Source of the DNA: Propionivibrio sp.
Lineage (GTDB): Bacteria; Pseudomonadota; Gammaproteobacteria; Burkholderiales; Rhodocyclaceae
DNA: 64,000 bases
Assembly: GCA_016705685.1 (NCBI GenBank)
Contig: JADJLB010000001.1
Span: 930,001-994,000 of the forward strand
Direction: 5' to 3'
This document shows, piece by piece, positions 27,864 to 37,348 of the stretch (positions are counted from its first letter, which is position 1; each line of letters starts with the position of its first letter). The translations under genes were made by a program, and so were the position numbers. The notes beneath the pieces are model-generated. The model worked only from the letters and a program-made list of their open reading frames with translations, was not told the origin of the DNA and ran no database searches.

Positions 27864-28574
27864 TCACATGCCCAGTGAGTCGAGCAGGTCGTCGTGGTCG
27901 TTTGACCCGGACGTTTGGGGCGGCTTGGACTGGGGCTGGGCCGTGGCCTGTGACTGTTTTTGCGCATGGGCTTGCGCAATCAACTCGTCAGGATCGTTGG
28001 CTTCGGGGGTCTCGAAATCGAACAGCTTGATGAATTCGGTTCGGTCGATGGCCAATTCAAGGTAGAAAATATTGTTGCGGCCGGTAAAGAATGTCACGCG
28101 GCGCGCTTCGGGCTTGTCGAGGTTGGTGTCCACGCTCAAAATCACCTGCTTGGTGAGGACGAGCATCTTGGGCTGGTTTTGCGTGATATGGGTTTGCAAT
28201 TCACGCGACACCTTGCCTGTGAAGTCGCCGACGATCTGGTTCATCAGCTCGCCCATGACATTGCTCACCTCATCCGAGGTATGGGCGCTGGCCAGACCTG
28301 ACTTCGACATGCCCATATTCAGCATGTAGCTTTCATACAATTCCATGGCGGCAAGCGCTGAGAAGTTGATCACCACGAGACCGGAAAAACCACCGTCAAA
28401 CAACACAAAGCACCCGATATCCGGCTTGAGGCAGGTCTTGGTGATCCGCTGAACCATGCCCGAGAAGTGAATCTGGCTCTGGGTGGCGGCGTTCAGAACC
28501 CGGGTCACTGAATTGCACAGGCTCAGCAGTATGTCTTCGGTGCCAAATACAACCGTGTTGTCTGGTGTGCTCAT
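27864..28574 (-). CDS. DUF3334 protein with a CheX/CheC-like fold
   Basis: The protein has 236 residues and is cytoplasmic. Its core contains DEVSNVMGELMNQIVGDFTG (about residues 100-119), which resembles the ExxN-type phosphatase helix of CheC and CheX, followed by RRVTFFTGRNNIFYLELAID. The length and pattern fit DUF3334. The last 50 residues are a Gln/Ser/Pro-rich tail ending DHDDLLDSLGM. That may be a docking peptide, because acidic DLLDSLGM-like tails occur on chemotaxis-type adaptor proteins. A role in dephosphorylating a response regulator is plausible but not shown. The gene stands alone, with no chemotaxis genes beside it. Confidence 0.72.
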   Translation of the reverse strand: MSTPDNTVVFGTEDILLSLCNSVTRVLNAATQSQIHFSGMVQRITKTCLKPDIGCFVLFDGGFSGLVVINFSALAAMELYESYMLNMGMSKSGLASAHTSDEVSNVMGELMNQIVGDFTGKVSRELQTHITQNQPKMLVLTKQVILSVDTNLDKPEARRVTFFTGRNNIFYLELAIDRTEFIKLFDFETPEANDPDELIAQAHAQKQSQATAQPQSKPPQTSGSNDHDDLLDSLGM

Positions 28575-28712
28575 GATTTGAGATAGTCCAAATTAAGGGG
28601 AACGGCGTATGTATAACATAGCTTCCGCCTGGATAGACAGCCCGAACGGTTGGCGCCTTTTAATAAAGCCGCTGATCGGGTCGCGCTCTCGGTATGGTCT
28701 GTCATGTAACGC

Positions 28713-28754
28713 AAAAAACCAAAGCCGGAGAGATGGCGAATTCTCCGGCTTTGG
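28713..28754 (-). terminator. Rho-independent terminator after pccA
   Basis: A perfect 13-bp stem (CCAAAGCCGGAGA at 28719-28731 with its complement at 28742-28754) is followed on the minus strand by six T (28713-28718). It lies 46 bases after the pccA stop and closes the mcm-meaB-pccB-pccA transcript. Confidence 0.9.
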
Positions 28755-28800
28755 CGTGTGACGACAGCGATTGAGGCAAGCTGCCTCTGAATGCAACGGT

Positions 28801-30789
28801 TTACATGAACTCGATAATGACCTGATCGACCGAGAGGCTTTCTCCGGATTCGGCAACGACCCTTTTAACCTGACAATCCTTTTCGGCTTTGAGGATGTTT
28901 TCCATCTTCATCGCTTCGATGACGGCCAGTTTTTCCCCGGCGCGAACCAGTTGTTTGTCATGAACGAGAACTTCGCGCAGCAGCCCGGGCATCGGCGACA
29001 GCAAAAACTTCGACAAGTCCGGTGGTACCTTTATGGGCATCCGCGCCAGCAGCAAATCTGCTTTTGGCGTCATCACGATGGCCTTGACCTGTTTGCCGTA
29101 GTGGCTGATCCGATACGCCAGACCGTCGCGCTCGACCTGCATGCAGAACGGCTCGCCGTTGCACGTTCCGCGGAATACCAGTTCCCTGAACAGCCAGTCG
29201 GAGACAATGTCGTAGCGCTTTTCGCCGCAGGTCGCCGAATAGCCGCCGGCGATGGAGTCAAGCGTGACCTTGTGGTGTTTTCCTTCGATGGCCACCACCC
29301 AGTCCCGGCCCACTTTTCGTTCGTGGCCCGGCATCTGGTCGCTGATCTTTACGGCACGGTCGATATAGCGGCGCCGTGCGAAGGCGGCGACAGCGGCCAG
29401 TAGTCCGATATCGTCGTAGGGAACATCGGCAGCGACAAAACCATTGGGGTATTCATCGGTGATGAATGCGGTGGTGAAGATGCCGGAAACAAAGCGCGGG
29501 TGTTGCACCAGCGCCGCCTGGAAGGGGATGTTCGAGCTGACACCGCGAATGAAGAAGGCATTGAGCGCGTCGCGCATGCGCTCGATGGCCTGCAGGCGAT
29601 TGTCACCATGGCAGATGAGCTTGGCGATCATCGAATCATAGTGCATTGAAATCTCGCCACCTTCGTAAACGCCGGTGTCGACGCGCACCCTGCCGTCCGC
29701 GGCTTCCGGCGGCTGGAATTTCACCAGGCGTCCGGTCGAAGGCAGGAAACCGCGGAAGGGGTCTTCGGCATTGATCCGGCATTCGATGGCCCAGCCCTTC
29801 GGCTTGATGTCGGCCTGGGTGAGGGGAAGCTTCTCGCCAGCGGCAACCCGGATCATCAGTTCGACCAGGTCGAGGCCGGTGATGAACTCGGTGACCGGAT
29901 GCTCGACCTGCAAGCGGGTGTTCATTTCGAGGAAGTAGAACGACTTGTCGGAGCCGACGACAAACTCGACCGTGCCGGCGCTCTGGTACTTGACTGCCTT
30001 GGCCAGTGCCACTGCCTGCTCGCCCATGGCTTTGCGCACCGAATCGTCGATAAAAGGCGACGGCGCTTCCTCAATGACCTTCTGGTGGCGGCGCTGAATC
30101 GAACATTCGCGTTCAAGGAGATAGATGGTGTTGCCGTGGGAGTCGGCAATGATCTGGATCTCGATGTGGTGCGGGCCTTCGACAAATTTTTCGATGAACA
30201 CGCGATCATCGCCGAAGCTGTTGCGGGCCTCGTTACGACACGAATCAAAGCCTTCGAAAGCCTCGGCATCGTTGTGCGCGACGCGCAGCCCCTTGCCACC
30301 CCCGCCGGCGGAGGCCTTGATCATTACCGGATAGCCGATCCCCTTGGCGATCTCGACGGCTTGACTAGCGTCGGCAATGGCATCGTTGTAGCCGGGAATG
30401 GTATTGACCTTGGCTTCGATGGCCAGTTTTTTTGACTCGATCTTGTCGCCCATCGCAGCGACCGAATAATGTTTTGGCCCGATGAAGGTAATCCCGTTTT
30501 CTTCAAGACGTTTGGAGAACTCCTGATTCTCGGAGAGGAAGCCATAGCCGGGGTGAACGGCCTCGGCACCCGTCTGCTTGCAGGCAGCGATGATCTTGTC
30601 GATGGACAGGTAGGACTCCTTCGATGCGGCCGGGCCAATGCATACGGCTTCGTCGGCACTCAGCACGTGCAAGGAGTCGCTGTCCGCTTCGGAATATACG
30701 GCGACGGTGGCAATGCCCATGCGGCGGGCGGTCTTCATGACGCGGCAGGCGATTTCACCGCGATTGGCAATTAGAATCTTCTTGAACAT
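28801..30789 (-). CDS. pccA: Propionyl-CoA carboxylase alpha subunit (biotin carboxylase + biotin carrier)
   Basis: PccA carboxylates its biotin with ATP and bicarbonate; the beta subunit passes the carboxyl group to propionyl-CoA, giving methylmalonyl-CoA. The 662-residue protein begins MFKKILIANRGEIACRVMKT. It has the ATP-grasp loop KASAGGGGKGLRVAH, the carboxylase motifs ECSIQRRHQKVIEEAP and NTRLQVEHPVTEF, and a C-terminal biotinyl domain with EAMKMEN (Lys628 is the biotinylation site). The substrate is inferred from the neighbours pccB, meaB and mcm. AGAGG upstream of the ATG is a good ribosome-binding site. It is the last gene of the operon. Confidence 0.94.
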   Translation of the reverse strand: MFKKILIANRGEIACRVMKTARRMGIATVAVYSEADSDSLHVLSADEAVCIGPAASKESYLSIDKIIAACKQTGAEAVHPGYGFLSENQEFSKRLEENGITFIGPKHYSVAAMGDKIESKKLAIEAKVNTIPGYNDAIADASQAVEIAKGIGYPVMIKASAGGGGKGLRVAHNDAEAFEGFDSCRNEARNSFGDDRVFIEKFVEGPHHIEIQIIADSHGNTIYLLERECSIQRRHQKVIEEAPSPFIDDSVRKAMGEQAVALAKAVKYQSAGTVEFVVGSDKSFYFLEMNTRLQVEHPVTEFITGLDLVELMIRVAAGEKLPLTQADIKPKGWAIECRINAEDPFRGFLPSTGRLVKFQPPEAADGRVRVDTGVYEGGEISMHYDSMIAKLICHGDNRLQAIERMRDALNAFFIRGVSSNIPFQAALVQHPRFVSGIFTTAFITDEYPNGFVAADVPYDDIGLLAAVAAFARRRYIDRAVKISDQMPGHERKVGRDWVVAIEGKHHKVTLDSIAGGYSATCGEKRYDIVSDWLFRELVFRGTCNGEPFCMQVERDGLAYRISHYGKQVKAIVMTPKADLLLARMPIKVPPDLSKFLLSPMPGLLREVLVHDKQLVRAGEKLAVIEAMKMENILKAEKDCQVKRVVAESGESLSVDQVIIEFM

Positions 30790-30921
30790 TTTTAAACCTC
30801 TTTTAACGCAGATTTCGCAGAGGCGCAGTGAGCGCGCCGAAATACAAAGGGCGTAAAGGTGTCGATTCGCGGCGACCTTGGCATCCCTGTACCTCGTGCG
30901 TTCAATGCGGTGACCGATTTT

Positions 30922-32454
30922 TCACAAGGGAATGTTGCCGTGCTTGCGCCAGGGATTCTCGAGCTTCTTGTCACGCAACATGGCGAGCGAACGGCAGATG
31001 CGTTTGCGCGTTTCGTTCGGCATGATGACATCGTCAATAAATCCCCGTGCGCCCGCAACGAAGGGGTTGGCAAACTTGGCCTTGTATTCGGCTTCACGCT
31101 GCGCCAGCTTGGCCGGATCGCCTTTCTCTTCGCGGAAAATGATTTCTACGGCGCCTTTCGGGCCCATCACGGCAATTTCGGCGGACGGCCAGGCAAAGTT
31201 CACGTCGCCGCGCAGATGCTTCGAGGACATCACGTCATAGGCGCCGCCATAAGCCTTGCGGGTAATGACGGTGATCTTCGGAACGGTGCATTCGGCATAC
31301 GCGTAAAGTAGTTTGGCGCCGTGCTTGATGATGCCGCCGTATTCCTGCGCGGTGCCGGGCATGAAGCCGGGTACGTCGACAAACGTGACGACAGGGAAGT
31401 TGAATGCGTCGCAGAAGCGGACAAAGCGTGCCGCCTTGGTCGAGCTCTTGATGTCCAGGCAGCCGGCCATGACCAAGGGTTGATTGGCCACAATGCCGAC
31501 CGGCGAGCCGTCCATCCGCCCGAAACCGATGACGATGTTCTTGGCGAAATCGGGTTGCAACTCAAAGAAATCGCCGTCATCGACGGTTTTGAGGATCAAC
31601 TCTTTGATGTCGTAGGGCTTATTCGGATTATCCGGAACCAGTGTGTCGAGCGAGAAATCGAGCCGCTCGGCCGGATCCTGCGCGGGTAAACGCGGTGGTT
31701 TTTCGCGGTTGTTGGCTGGCAGGAAACCGAGGAACCGGCGCATGATCATCAGCGCTTCGACGTCGTTTTCAAAAGCCAGATCGGCGACGCCGGATTTGCT
31801 GGTGTGGCTTACGGCACCGCCCAGTTCTTCGGCGGTGACATCTTCGTGGGTCACCGTCTTGACGACCTCCGGTCCGGTGACGAACATGTACGAGGAGTCC
31901 TTGACCATGAAAATGAAATCGGTCATTGCCGGGCTATACACGGCGCCGCCCGCGCAGGGTCCCATGATCAGTGAAATCTGAGGGATGACGCCGGAAGCCA
32001 TCACATTGCGCTGAAAGACATCGGCGTAGCCGCCGAGCGAAGCAACGCCTTCCTGGATGCGCGCGCCACCCGAATCGTTCAGGCCGATCAGCGGTGCGCC
32101 GACCTTCATCGCGTGATCCATCAGTTTGCAGATCTTTTCGGCGTGCGACTCGGAAAGCGAGCCGCCAAACACCGTAAAGTCCTGAGAGAAAACAAACATC
32201 AGACGACCGTTGATGGTGCCGTAGCCAATCACCACGCCGTCACCCGGAACGGATTGATCGGCCATCCCGAAATCGGTACATCGGTGCTCCTTGAACATGT
32301 CCCATTCTTCAAAGGAGCCGTTATCGAGCAACAGTTCAATCCGTTCGCGGGCGGAAAGCTTTCCTTTGGCGTGCTGGCTGTCGATGCGTTTTTGGCCACC
32401 GCCGAGGTAGGCAGCCCCACGCTTCTCTGCCAGTTGGCGAATGATGTCATGCAT
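30922..32454 (-). CDS. pccB: Propionyl-CoA carboxylase beta subunit (carboxyltransferase)
   Basis: This is the carboxyltransferase of propionyl-CoA carboxylase, 510 residues. The acyl-CoA site [20 protein letters not shown] and the oxyanion-type glycines [20 protein letters not shown] are present. In the second half [19 protein letters not shown] and [18 protein letters not shown] mark the carboxybiotin site. The Asp in [10 protein letters not shown] fits propionyl-CoA preference, as known for this family. It is separated by 132 bases from pccA. That gap contains an irregular run of CGCAGA-like units (30797-30820). GGGAG precedes the ATG. It forms one operon with mcm and meaB upstream. Confidence 0.94.
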   Translation of the reverse strand: MHDIIRQLAEKRGAAYLGGGQKRIDSQHAKGKLSARERIELLLDNGSFEEWDMFKEHRCTDFGMADQSVPGDGVVIGYGTINGRLMFVFSQDFTVFGGSLSESHAEKICKLMDHAMKVGAPLIGLNDSGGARIQEGVASLGGYADVFQRNVMASGVIPQISLIMGPCAGGAVYSPAMTDFIFMVKDSSYMFVTGPEVVKTVTHEDVTAEELGGAVSHTSKSGVADLAFENDVEALMIMRRFLGFLPANNREKPPRLPAQDPAERLDFSLDTLVPDNPNKPYDIKELILKTVDDGDFFELQPDFAKNIVIGFGRMDGSPVGIVANQPLVMAGCLDIKSSTKAARFVRFCDAFNFPVVTFVDVPGFMPGTAQEYGGIIKHGAKLLYAYAECTVPKITVITRKAYGGAYDVMSSKHLRGDVNFAWPSAEIAVMGPKGAVEIIFREEKGDPAKLAQREAEYKAKFANPFVAGARGFIDDVIMPNETRKRICRSLAMLRDKKLENPWRKHGNIPL

Positions 32455-32518
32455 GAAATTTTCTCCCTGAAGTGATAGGTGAATCAGATTGCAAAAAACC
32501 GAATTTTCTTGTGCCTTC

Positions 32519-33523
32519 TCAATTCTTCAAGCTGTGCAGAAGTCGATACGCTGCGGCGCCAGGCGTTGTGCGACCTTCTGCGACGTCGCGTGACAAGCCG
32601 GGCAGGGCAGCGTGGACAACGGGATGTTCGCGGAAAAAATGGCGCAAACCCGAATCGATCAGGCTCCACATCCAGTCCACCGCTTGTCGTCGACGTTTTT
32701 CGTCAAACTCGCCGCTAGTGCTCATGGCTTGGCGATAACGTTCGATTTCGGCCCAGAATTGAGGTATGCCACGCTTGGCCAGCGCGCTGACAGTGAGTAC
32801 GGGGGGGCGCCAGTTCGGGCTGGCCGAGCGGAGCATGGTCAGTGCGGTTTTCATCTGTACGCGGGCGCATTCGGCAGCACGCTCATCGATGTCCGCCTTG
32901 TTGAAGACGACCATGTCGGCGATCTCGACAATCCCTTTTTTGATCGCTTGCAGATCGTCGCCGGAGTTGGGCAACTGAAGCAGGACAAAGACATCGACCA
33001 TGCCGGCGACCGTCGTCTCGGATTGCCCGACACCCACGGTTTCGACAATGATGACATCGAATCCGGCGGCTTCGCAGATCAGCATCGCTTCGCGCGTTTT
33101 GTCGGCGACACCACCGAGAGATCCTGCTGTCGGGCTGGGGCGAATGAACGCCCTTTCCTGCTGACAGAGCAGTTCCATCCGCGTCTTGTCGCCCAGGATT
33201 GAACCTCCGGAAACCGAAGACGACGGGTCGACGGCCAGGACGGCGACGCGTTTCCCGCTTTCGATCAGGTGAATGCCGAGTGTTTCGATGAACGTTGACT
33301 TGCCGGCGCCGGGCACGCCGGAGATGCCGACGCGGATGGCCTTGCCGGTATGCGGCAGGAGTGCGGTTAAAACCTCGTGGGCGCGCAGTTGATGGTCTCT
33401 GCGCGTTGACTCGATGAGGGTGATCGTTTTGGCCAGCGCACGCCGGCTTTGCCCCAGTACGCCATCGACCAGTTGCTGGTCGATGGCAGGCAGTGGCACA
33501 TTGGGAGTGTTGCTTTCATCCAT
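32519..33523 (-). CDS. meaB: Methylmalonyl-CoA mutase-associated GTPase MeaB
   Basis: MeaB protects methylmalonyl-CoA mutase from inactivation and gates cofactor loading by GTP hydrolysis. The G1 loop is [15 protein letters not shown]. Also present are [20 protein letters not shown] (switch region), ETVGVGQSE and FNKADID (guanine specificity, NKxD). I use ATG 33523 (MDESNTPNV), giving 334 residues. A TTG at 33559 overlapping the mutase stop (TTGA) is an alternative that adds 12 residues. The gene follows mcm directly, which settles its role as the mutase chaperone rather than an arginine-transport kinase, an older label for this family. Confidence 0.93.
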   Translation of the reverse strand: MDESNTPNVPLPAIDQQLVDGVLGQSRRALAKTITLIESTRRDHQLRAHEVLTALLPHTGKAIRVGISGVPGAGKSTFIETLGIHLIESGKRVAVLAVDPSSSVSGGSILGDKTRMELLCQQERAFIRPSPTAGSLGGVADKTREAMLICEAAGFDVIIVETVGVGQSETTVAGMVDVFVLLQLPNSGDDLQAIKKGIVEIADMVVFNKADIDERAAECARVQMKTALTMLRSASPNWRPPVLTVSALAKRGIPQFWAEIERYRQAMSTSGEFDEKRRRQAVDWMWSLIDSGLRHFFREHPVVHAALPGLSRDVAEGRTTPGAAAYRLLHSLKN

Positions 33524-33555
33524 TTCAATGGCTAGCTTTCCTATGTGCTTGGGGT

Positions 33556-35730
33556 TCAAGCCTTTGCCGTTGCACGCGCCTTGCGAATTTCAGCGATGAC
33601 CGTGGTTGCCGAATCCTCGATGCGGGTGCCCGGGCCAAAAATGGCTTTGGCGCCAGCCTTGTACAGATAGTCGTAATCCTGGGCCGGAATTACCCCGCCA
33701 GCAAACACGATGATATCGTCGGCGCCCTGATCCTTCAGCGCCTTGACCAGTTCCGGCAGCAAGGTCTTATGGCCGGCGGCCAGCGACGAAACGCCGATGG
33801 CATGGACATCGTTTTCGATGGCCAGACGAGCCGCTTCTTGCGGGGTCTGGAACAGCGGACCAACGTCGATGTCAAAACCCAGGTCGGCAAAGGCCGTGGC
33901 AACCACCTTGGCGCCGCGGTCGTGACCATCCTGGCCGAGCTTGGCGATCATGACGCGCGGGCGGCGACCTTCATCGTCCTTGAATTTTTCGATATCGGCC
34001 TTGAGCGTCTCCCAACTGGTAATGCCTTCGACGACCGATCCATAGACGCCCGAGACGGTTTGCTGGGTGGCGCGGAAGCGACCGAATACCTTTTCCATGG
34101 CGTCGGAAACTTCACCGACGGTAGCGCGCAAACGCATGGCCTTTACCGTCAAATCGAGCAGGTTGCCCTGACCGCTTTCAGCGCACTGGGTCAATGCGTC
34201 GAGCGCCGCCTGCACGGCGGCGCCGTCGCGGCTGGCGCGGATATTCTTCAAGCGGGCCACTTGCGATTCGCGAACGGCGTTGTTGTCGATATCGCGGATG
34301 TCGAGTTTATCTTCCTTGGCTAGCTTGTACTTGTTCACGCCGACGATCACGTCTTTTCCGGAATCGATGCGTGCCTGCTTGTCGGCGGCACAGGCCTCGA
34401 TGCGCATCTTGGCCCAGCCGGATTCGACGGCTTGCGTCATGCCACCCATGCCTTTGACTTCCTGGATGATCTTCCATGCTTCATCGACCATGTCCTGCGT
34501 CAGCTTTTCCATCATGTAGGAACCGGCCCAAGGATCGACGACATTGGTGATATGGGTTTCTTCCTGAATGATGAGTTGGGTGTTGCGCGCAATGCGTGCC
34601 GAAAAATCGGTCGGCAGAGCAATGGCTTCGTCGAGCGAATTGGTATGCAGCGACTGGGTGCCACCAAATACCGCGGCCATCGCTTCGACGGTGGTACGCA
34701 CGACGTTGTTGTACGGATCCTGTTCGGTCAGCGTCCAGCCGGAAGTCTGACTGTGCGTGCGCAGCATCGAAGATTTCGCGCTCTTCGGGTTGAACTCCTG
34801 CATGACCTTCCACCACAACAGGCGCGCGGCGCGCAGCTTGGCCACTTCGAGATAGAAGTTCATGCCGATGGCGAAGAAGAACGACAGGCGGCCGGCAAAA
34901 ACATCGACATCCAGTCCCGAATCGATGGCTGTCTTGACGTAGTCACGGCCGTCGGCGATGGTGAATGCCAGTTCAAGCGCTTGCGTCGCACCGGCTTCCT
35001 GCATGTGATAACCCGAAATCGAGATCGAGTTGAACTTCGGCATGTGCTGCGACGTGTAGCCGATGATGTCGGAAATGATCTTCATCGACGGTTTCGGCGG
35101 GTAAATGTAGGTGTTGCGCACCATGAATTCTTTGAGGATGTCGTTCTGGATCGTCCCCGAGAGCTTTTCCTGCGTCACGCCCTGTTCTTCGGCGGCGACG
35201 ATGTAGCCGGCGAGAACCGGCAGCACGGCGCCGTTCATGGTCATTGACACCGAGATTTTCTCCAGCGGAATACTGTCGAACAGAATCTTCATGTCTTCAA
35301 CCGAATCGATCGCCACACCGGCCTTGCCGACGTCACCGACGACGCGGGCGTTGTCGGAGTCATAGCCGCGGTGCGTGGCCAGATCGAAGGCGACGGAAAC
35401 GCCTTGACCGCCGGCGGCCAGCGCCCTGCGGTAGAAGGCGTTGGACTCTTCGGCGGTCGAAAAGCCGGCATACTGGCGGATCGTCCAGGGACGCACGGAA
35501 TACATGGTCGCCTGGGGGCCGCGAACAAATGGGGCAAAGCCGGGAAGCGTGTCGGTGTATTGCAGACCGGCAACGTCCTGCTTGGTATAAAGGGGCTTGA
35601 CGACGATGCCTTCCGGGGTGACCCAGTCGATGGCATCAACCACACCGCCTGGGGCCGACTTGGTGGCCGCCTTTTTCCAGGCGTCTAAATTCGAGGAATC
35701 AAGAAGCGCGACATTGCTCTCGTTGGACAT
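33556..35730 (-). CDS. mcm: Methylmalonyl-CoA mutase (single-chain)
   Basis: This adenosylcobalamin enzyme interconverts methylmalonyl-CoA and succinyl-CoA. ATG 35730 follows AAAGG at seven bases and gives 724 residues, normal for the fused large chain; the frame extends upstream without family character. The N-terminal TIM-barrel domain has [16 protein letters not shown] and [15 protein letters not shown]. The C-terminal B12 domain has [11 protein letters not shown], with His603 as the lower cobalt ligand, then VGPLFQTP and VFAGGVIP. It is the first gene of the operon with meaB, pccB and pccA. No methylmalonyl-CoA epimerase gene is present in the window, so the epimerase must be elsewhere. 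No cobalamin riboswitch is apparent in the 205 bases upstream. Confidence 0.96.
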   Translation of the reverse strand: MSNESNVALLDSSNLDAWKKAATKSAPGGVVDAIDWVTPEGIVVKPLYTKQDVAGLQYTDTLPGFAPFVRGPQATMYSVRPWTIRQYAGFSTAEESNAFYRRALAAGGQGVSVAFDLATHRGYDSDNARVVGDVGKAGVAIDSVEDMKILFDSIPLEKISVSMTMNGAVLPVLAGYIVAAEEQGVTQEKLSGTIQNDILKEFMVRNTYIYPPKPSMKIISDIIGYTSQHMPKFNSISISGYHMQEAGATQALELAFTIADGRDYVKTAIDSGLDVDVFAGRLSFFFAIGMNFYLEVAKLRAARLLWWKVMQEFNPKSAKSSMLRTHSQTSGWTLTEQDPYNNVVRTTVEAMAAVFGGTQSLHTNSLDEAIALPTDFSARIARNTQLIIQEETHITNVVDPWAGSYMMEKLTQDMVDEAWKIIQEVKGMGGMTQAVESGWAKMRIEACAADKQARIDSGKDVIVGVNKYKLAKEDKLDIRDIDNNAVRESQVARLKNIRASRDGAAVQAALDALTQCAESGQGNLLDLTVKAMRLRATVGEVSDAMEKVFGRFRATQQTVSGVYGSVVEGITSWETLKADIEKFKDDEGRRPRVMIAKLGQDGHDRGAKVVATAFADLGFDIDVGPLFQTPQEAARLAIENDVHAIGVSSLAAGHKTLLPELVKALKDQGADDIIVFAGGVIPAQDYDYLYKAGAKAIFGPGTRIEDSATTVIAEIRKARATAKA

Positions 35731-35935
35731 GAATAGACCTTTCAGAAAGTAAGAAACTTGGGGGACGTTCCTCAACCGGAATGACCGAAAAAAGCAAACC
35801 GGCTGCAAGCGTTGCGCTCACCAGCGGTGGCAAACTCGCCACGACCGGTCAATGCTACTTTACCCACAGCGGCAAGGCAAGAAAAAAACGGATTGATGAG
35901 CATTTTCCTGATAGAAATCATGGCTTCAATGCGCG

Positions 35936-36754
35936 TCAGGTGAATGAGTCCGGCTCAGGAAAAAAGTTCCATAGCATCTTGGCGGCCAAGGCAATGAGCA
36001 CGCAGGCGAAGATGCGTTTCAGGGTGGCGACGGGCAGTCGATGCGCGAGCTTCGCGCCGAGCGGGGCGATCAGCATGCTGGCTGGAACCATCCAGACCAA
36101 GGCCGGCAGGTAGACGAATCCCATGCTCCAGGCCGGAAGGTCGGCGTGACCCCAGCCATTGTAGATGTAGCCCAGGGTGCCGCCGACAGCGATCGGAAAA
36201 CCGATGGCCGCCGACGTGCCAATCGCGTTTTGCACGCGCACGTTGCACCAGGTCAGAAAGGGCACGGTCAGGGAACCTCCGCCGATGGCCACCAGCGCCG
36301 ATACGGCGCCGATTCCCGAACCGACGGCAAAGACGCCGATGGCGCCAGGCAGATCGCGCGAGGCCTTGGGTTTCAGGTTGAGTATCATCTGCACCGCCAC
36401 CAGGCAGACAAAAGCGGTGAAGAAAAGCGCCAGCGGCTTGGCTGGCACCCTGGATGCGAACAGTGTGCCGAGCAGTGTGCCGAGCAGGATGCCAGGGGTA
36501 ATCTGGATCACCACCTTCCAGAGTACGGCGCCGTGCTGGTGGTGCGAGCGCAGGCTCGAAATCGAGGTGAACAGGATCGTGGCGATGGACGTGCCGAGAG
36601 CCAGATGCAGCACTTCACCTGTCGAAAAGCCGACTTGTGCGGCAAACATCATGGCCAGCGCGGGCACCATCACCAGCCCGCCACCAATACCCAGCAGGCC
36701 GGCAAAAAAGCCGGCAAACAGGCCCAATCCGATATACGCCAGCCACCAGCTCAC
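35936..36754 (-). CDS. TauE/SafE-family sulfite/sulfonate exporter
   Basis: This is an inner-membrane protein of 272 residues with about eight hydrophobic segments. The N-terminal repeat has GLFAGFFAGLLGIGGGLVMV and the second repeat VSALVAIGGGSLTVPFLTW, the paired GIGGG motifs of the TauE/SafE (DUF81) family. Members export sulfite, sulfoacetate or related organic anions, but the substrate cannot be read here. It lies upstream of, and in the same direction as, mcm, with 205 bases between them, and is probably transcribed separately. The 5' side faces the MITE-like element. Confidence 0.88.
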   Translation of the reverse strand: MSWWLAYIGLGLFAGFFAGLLGIGGGLVMVPALAMMFAAQVGFSTGEVLHLALGTSIATILFTSISSLRSHHQHGAVLWKVVIQITPGILLGTLLGTLFASRVPAKPLALFFTAFVCLVAVQMILNLKPKASRDLPGAIGVFAVGSGIGAVSALVAIGGGSLTVPFLTWCNVRVQNAIGTSAAIGFPIAVGGTLGYIYNGWGHADLPAWSMGFVYLPALVWMVPASMLIAPLGAKLAHRLPVATLKRIFACVLIALAAKMLWNFFPEPDSFT

Positions 36755-36825
36755 ACCGCTCTCCCTTCAAGTGGGATTGTAACCCGGTCGGCACAAAAAC
36801 TCGCGGGCGACGGCCGCGCTGGTCT

Positions 36826-37071
36826 ATCATCCTAGAAACCTCAGTTGACCGCTCATCTCTTGGCATCGGGCATTGAGACAAATGGCACTTCTCCTGATTG
36901 ACCGTTTCACCATTTGGGTGAGTCCGCTTTGGGGCGGATTGCACGGTTTTTGGGGCGCACGGCGGCGTTGCAACTCCTTGGAACGGAACGACCATTCCGC
37001 GTCGTTGCGCCTTGCCCTGCACCCCCAAAACCTCTCACTCCACCCCGTCCAACTGAGGTTTCTAGGATCAT
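36826..37071. mobile_element. MITE-like element with 17-bp terminal inverted repeats and 5-bp target duplication
   Basis: The element is 36831-37066 (236 bp). Its ends are perfect inverted copies of CCTAGAAACCTCAGTTG (36831-36847 and 37050-37066). Both ends are flanked by the direct repeat ATCAT (36826-36830 and 37067-37071), as left by transposition. The inside has no gene but does have palindromes, for example GGAACGGAACGACCATTCC. This is the structure of a non-autonomous miniature element. The transposase family is not identifiable from these ends alone. The right end lies 20 bases before the SemiSWEET start codon, leaving only that gene's ribosome-binding site outside. A diverged end of the same type occurs at 61023. 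Confidence 0.85.
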
Positions 37072-37090
37072 CCGCAAGAAAAGGTGATCG

Positions 37091-37348
37091 ATGAATTCGT
37101 GGGCTTCCGCAATCGGCTATGTTGCCGCCATCCTCACAACCGTTTCCTTCATACCGCAGGTCTTGAAGATTTGGCACACGCGCTCGGCGAAAGATGTCTC
37201 GCTCGGCATGTACTCCCTGTTTACGCTGGGAATCTTTTTTTGGCTGGTCTACGGCGTGCTGATTGAATCGTGGCCTGTAATCGTGGCCAACTTCGTAACG
37301 CTGGTTCTGGCCGGCGCGGTACTGGTCATGAAGCTCAAGTTCGGGTGA
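37091..37348 (+). CDS. SemiSWEET-type sugar transporter (PQ-loop)
   Basis: The protein has 85 residues and three transmembrane helices, the length of a SemiSWEET half-transporter that works as a dimer in the inner membrane. The first helix carries the PQ motif: TTVSFIPQVLKIWHTRSAKD. Then come SLGMYSLFTLGIFFWLVYGV and IVANFVTLVLAGAVLVMKL. Known relatives move sucrose or glucose by facilitated diffusion. AAGGTG precedes ATG 37091. The MITE-like element ends 20-25 bases upstream, so the promoter lies in or beyond that element. The stop overlaps the end of the convergent kinase gene by 14 bases. Confidence 0.9.
   Translation: MNSWASAIGYVAAILTTVSFIPQVLKIWHTRSAKDVSLGMYSLFTLGIFFWLVYGVLIESWPVIVANFVTLVLAGAVLVMKLKFG

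Noticed and set aside
35731-35935. Cobalamin riboswitch in front of mcm
   Set aside because: I could not find a B12-box-like sequence or its stem pattern in these 205 bases.
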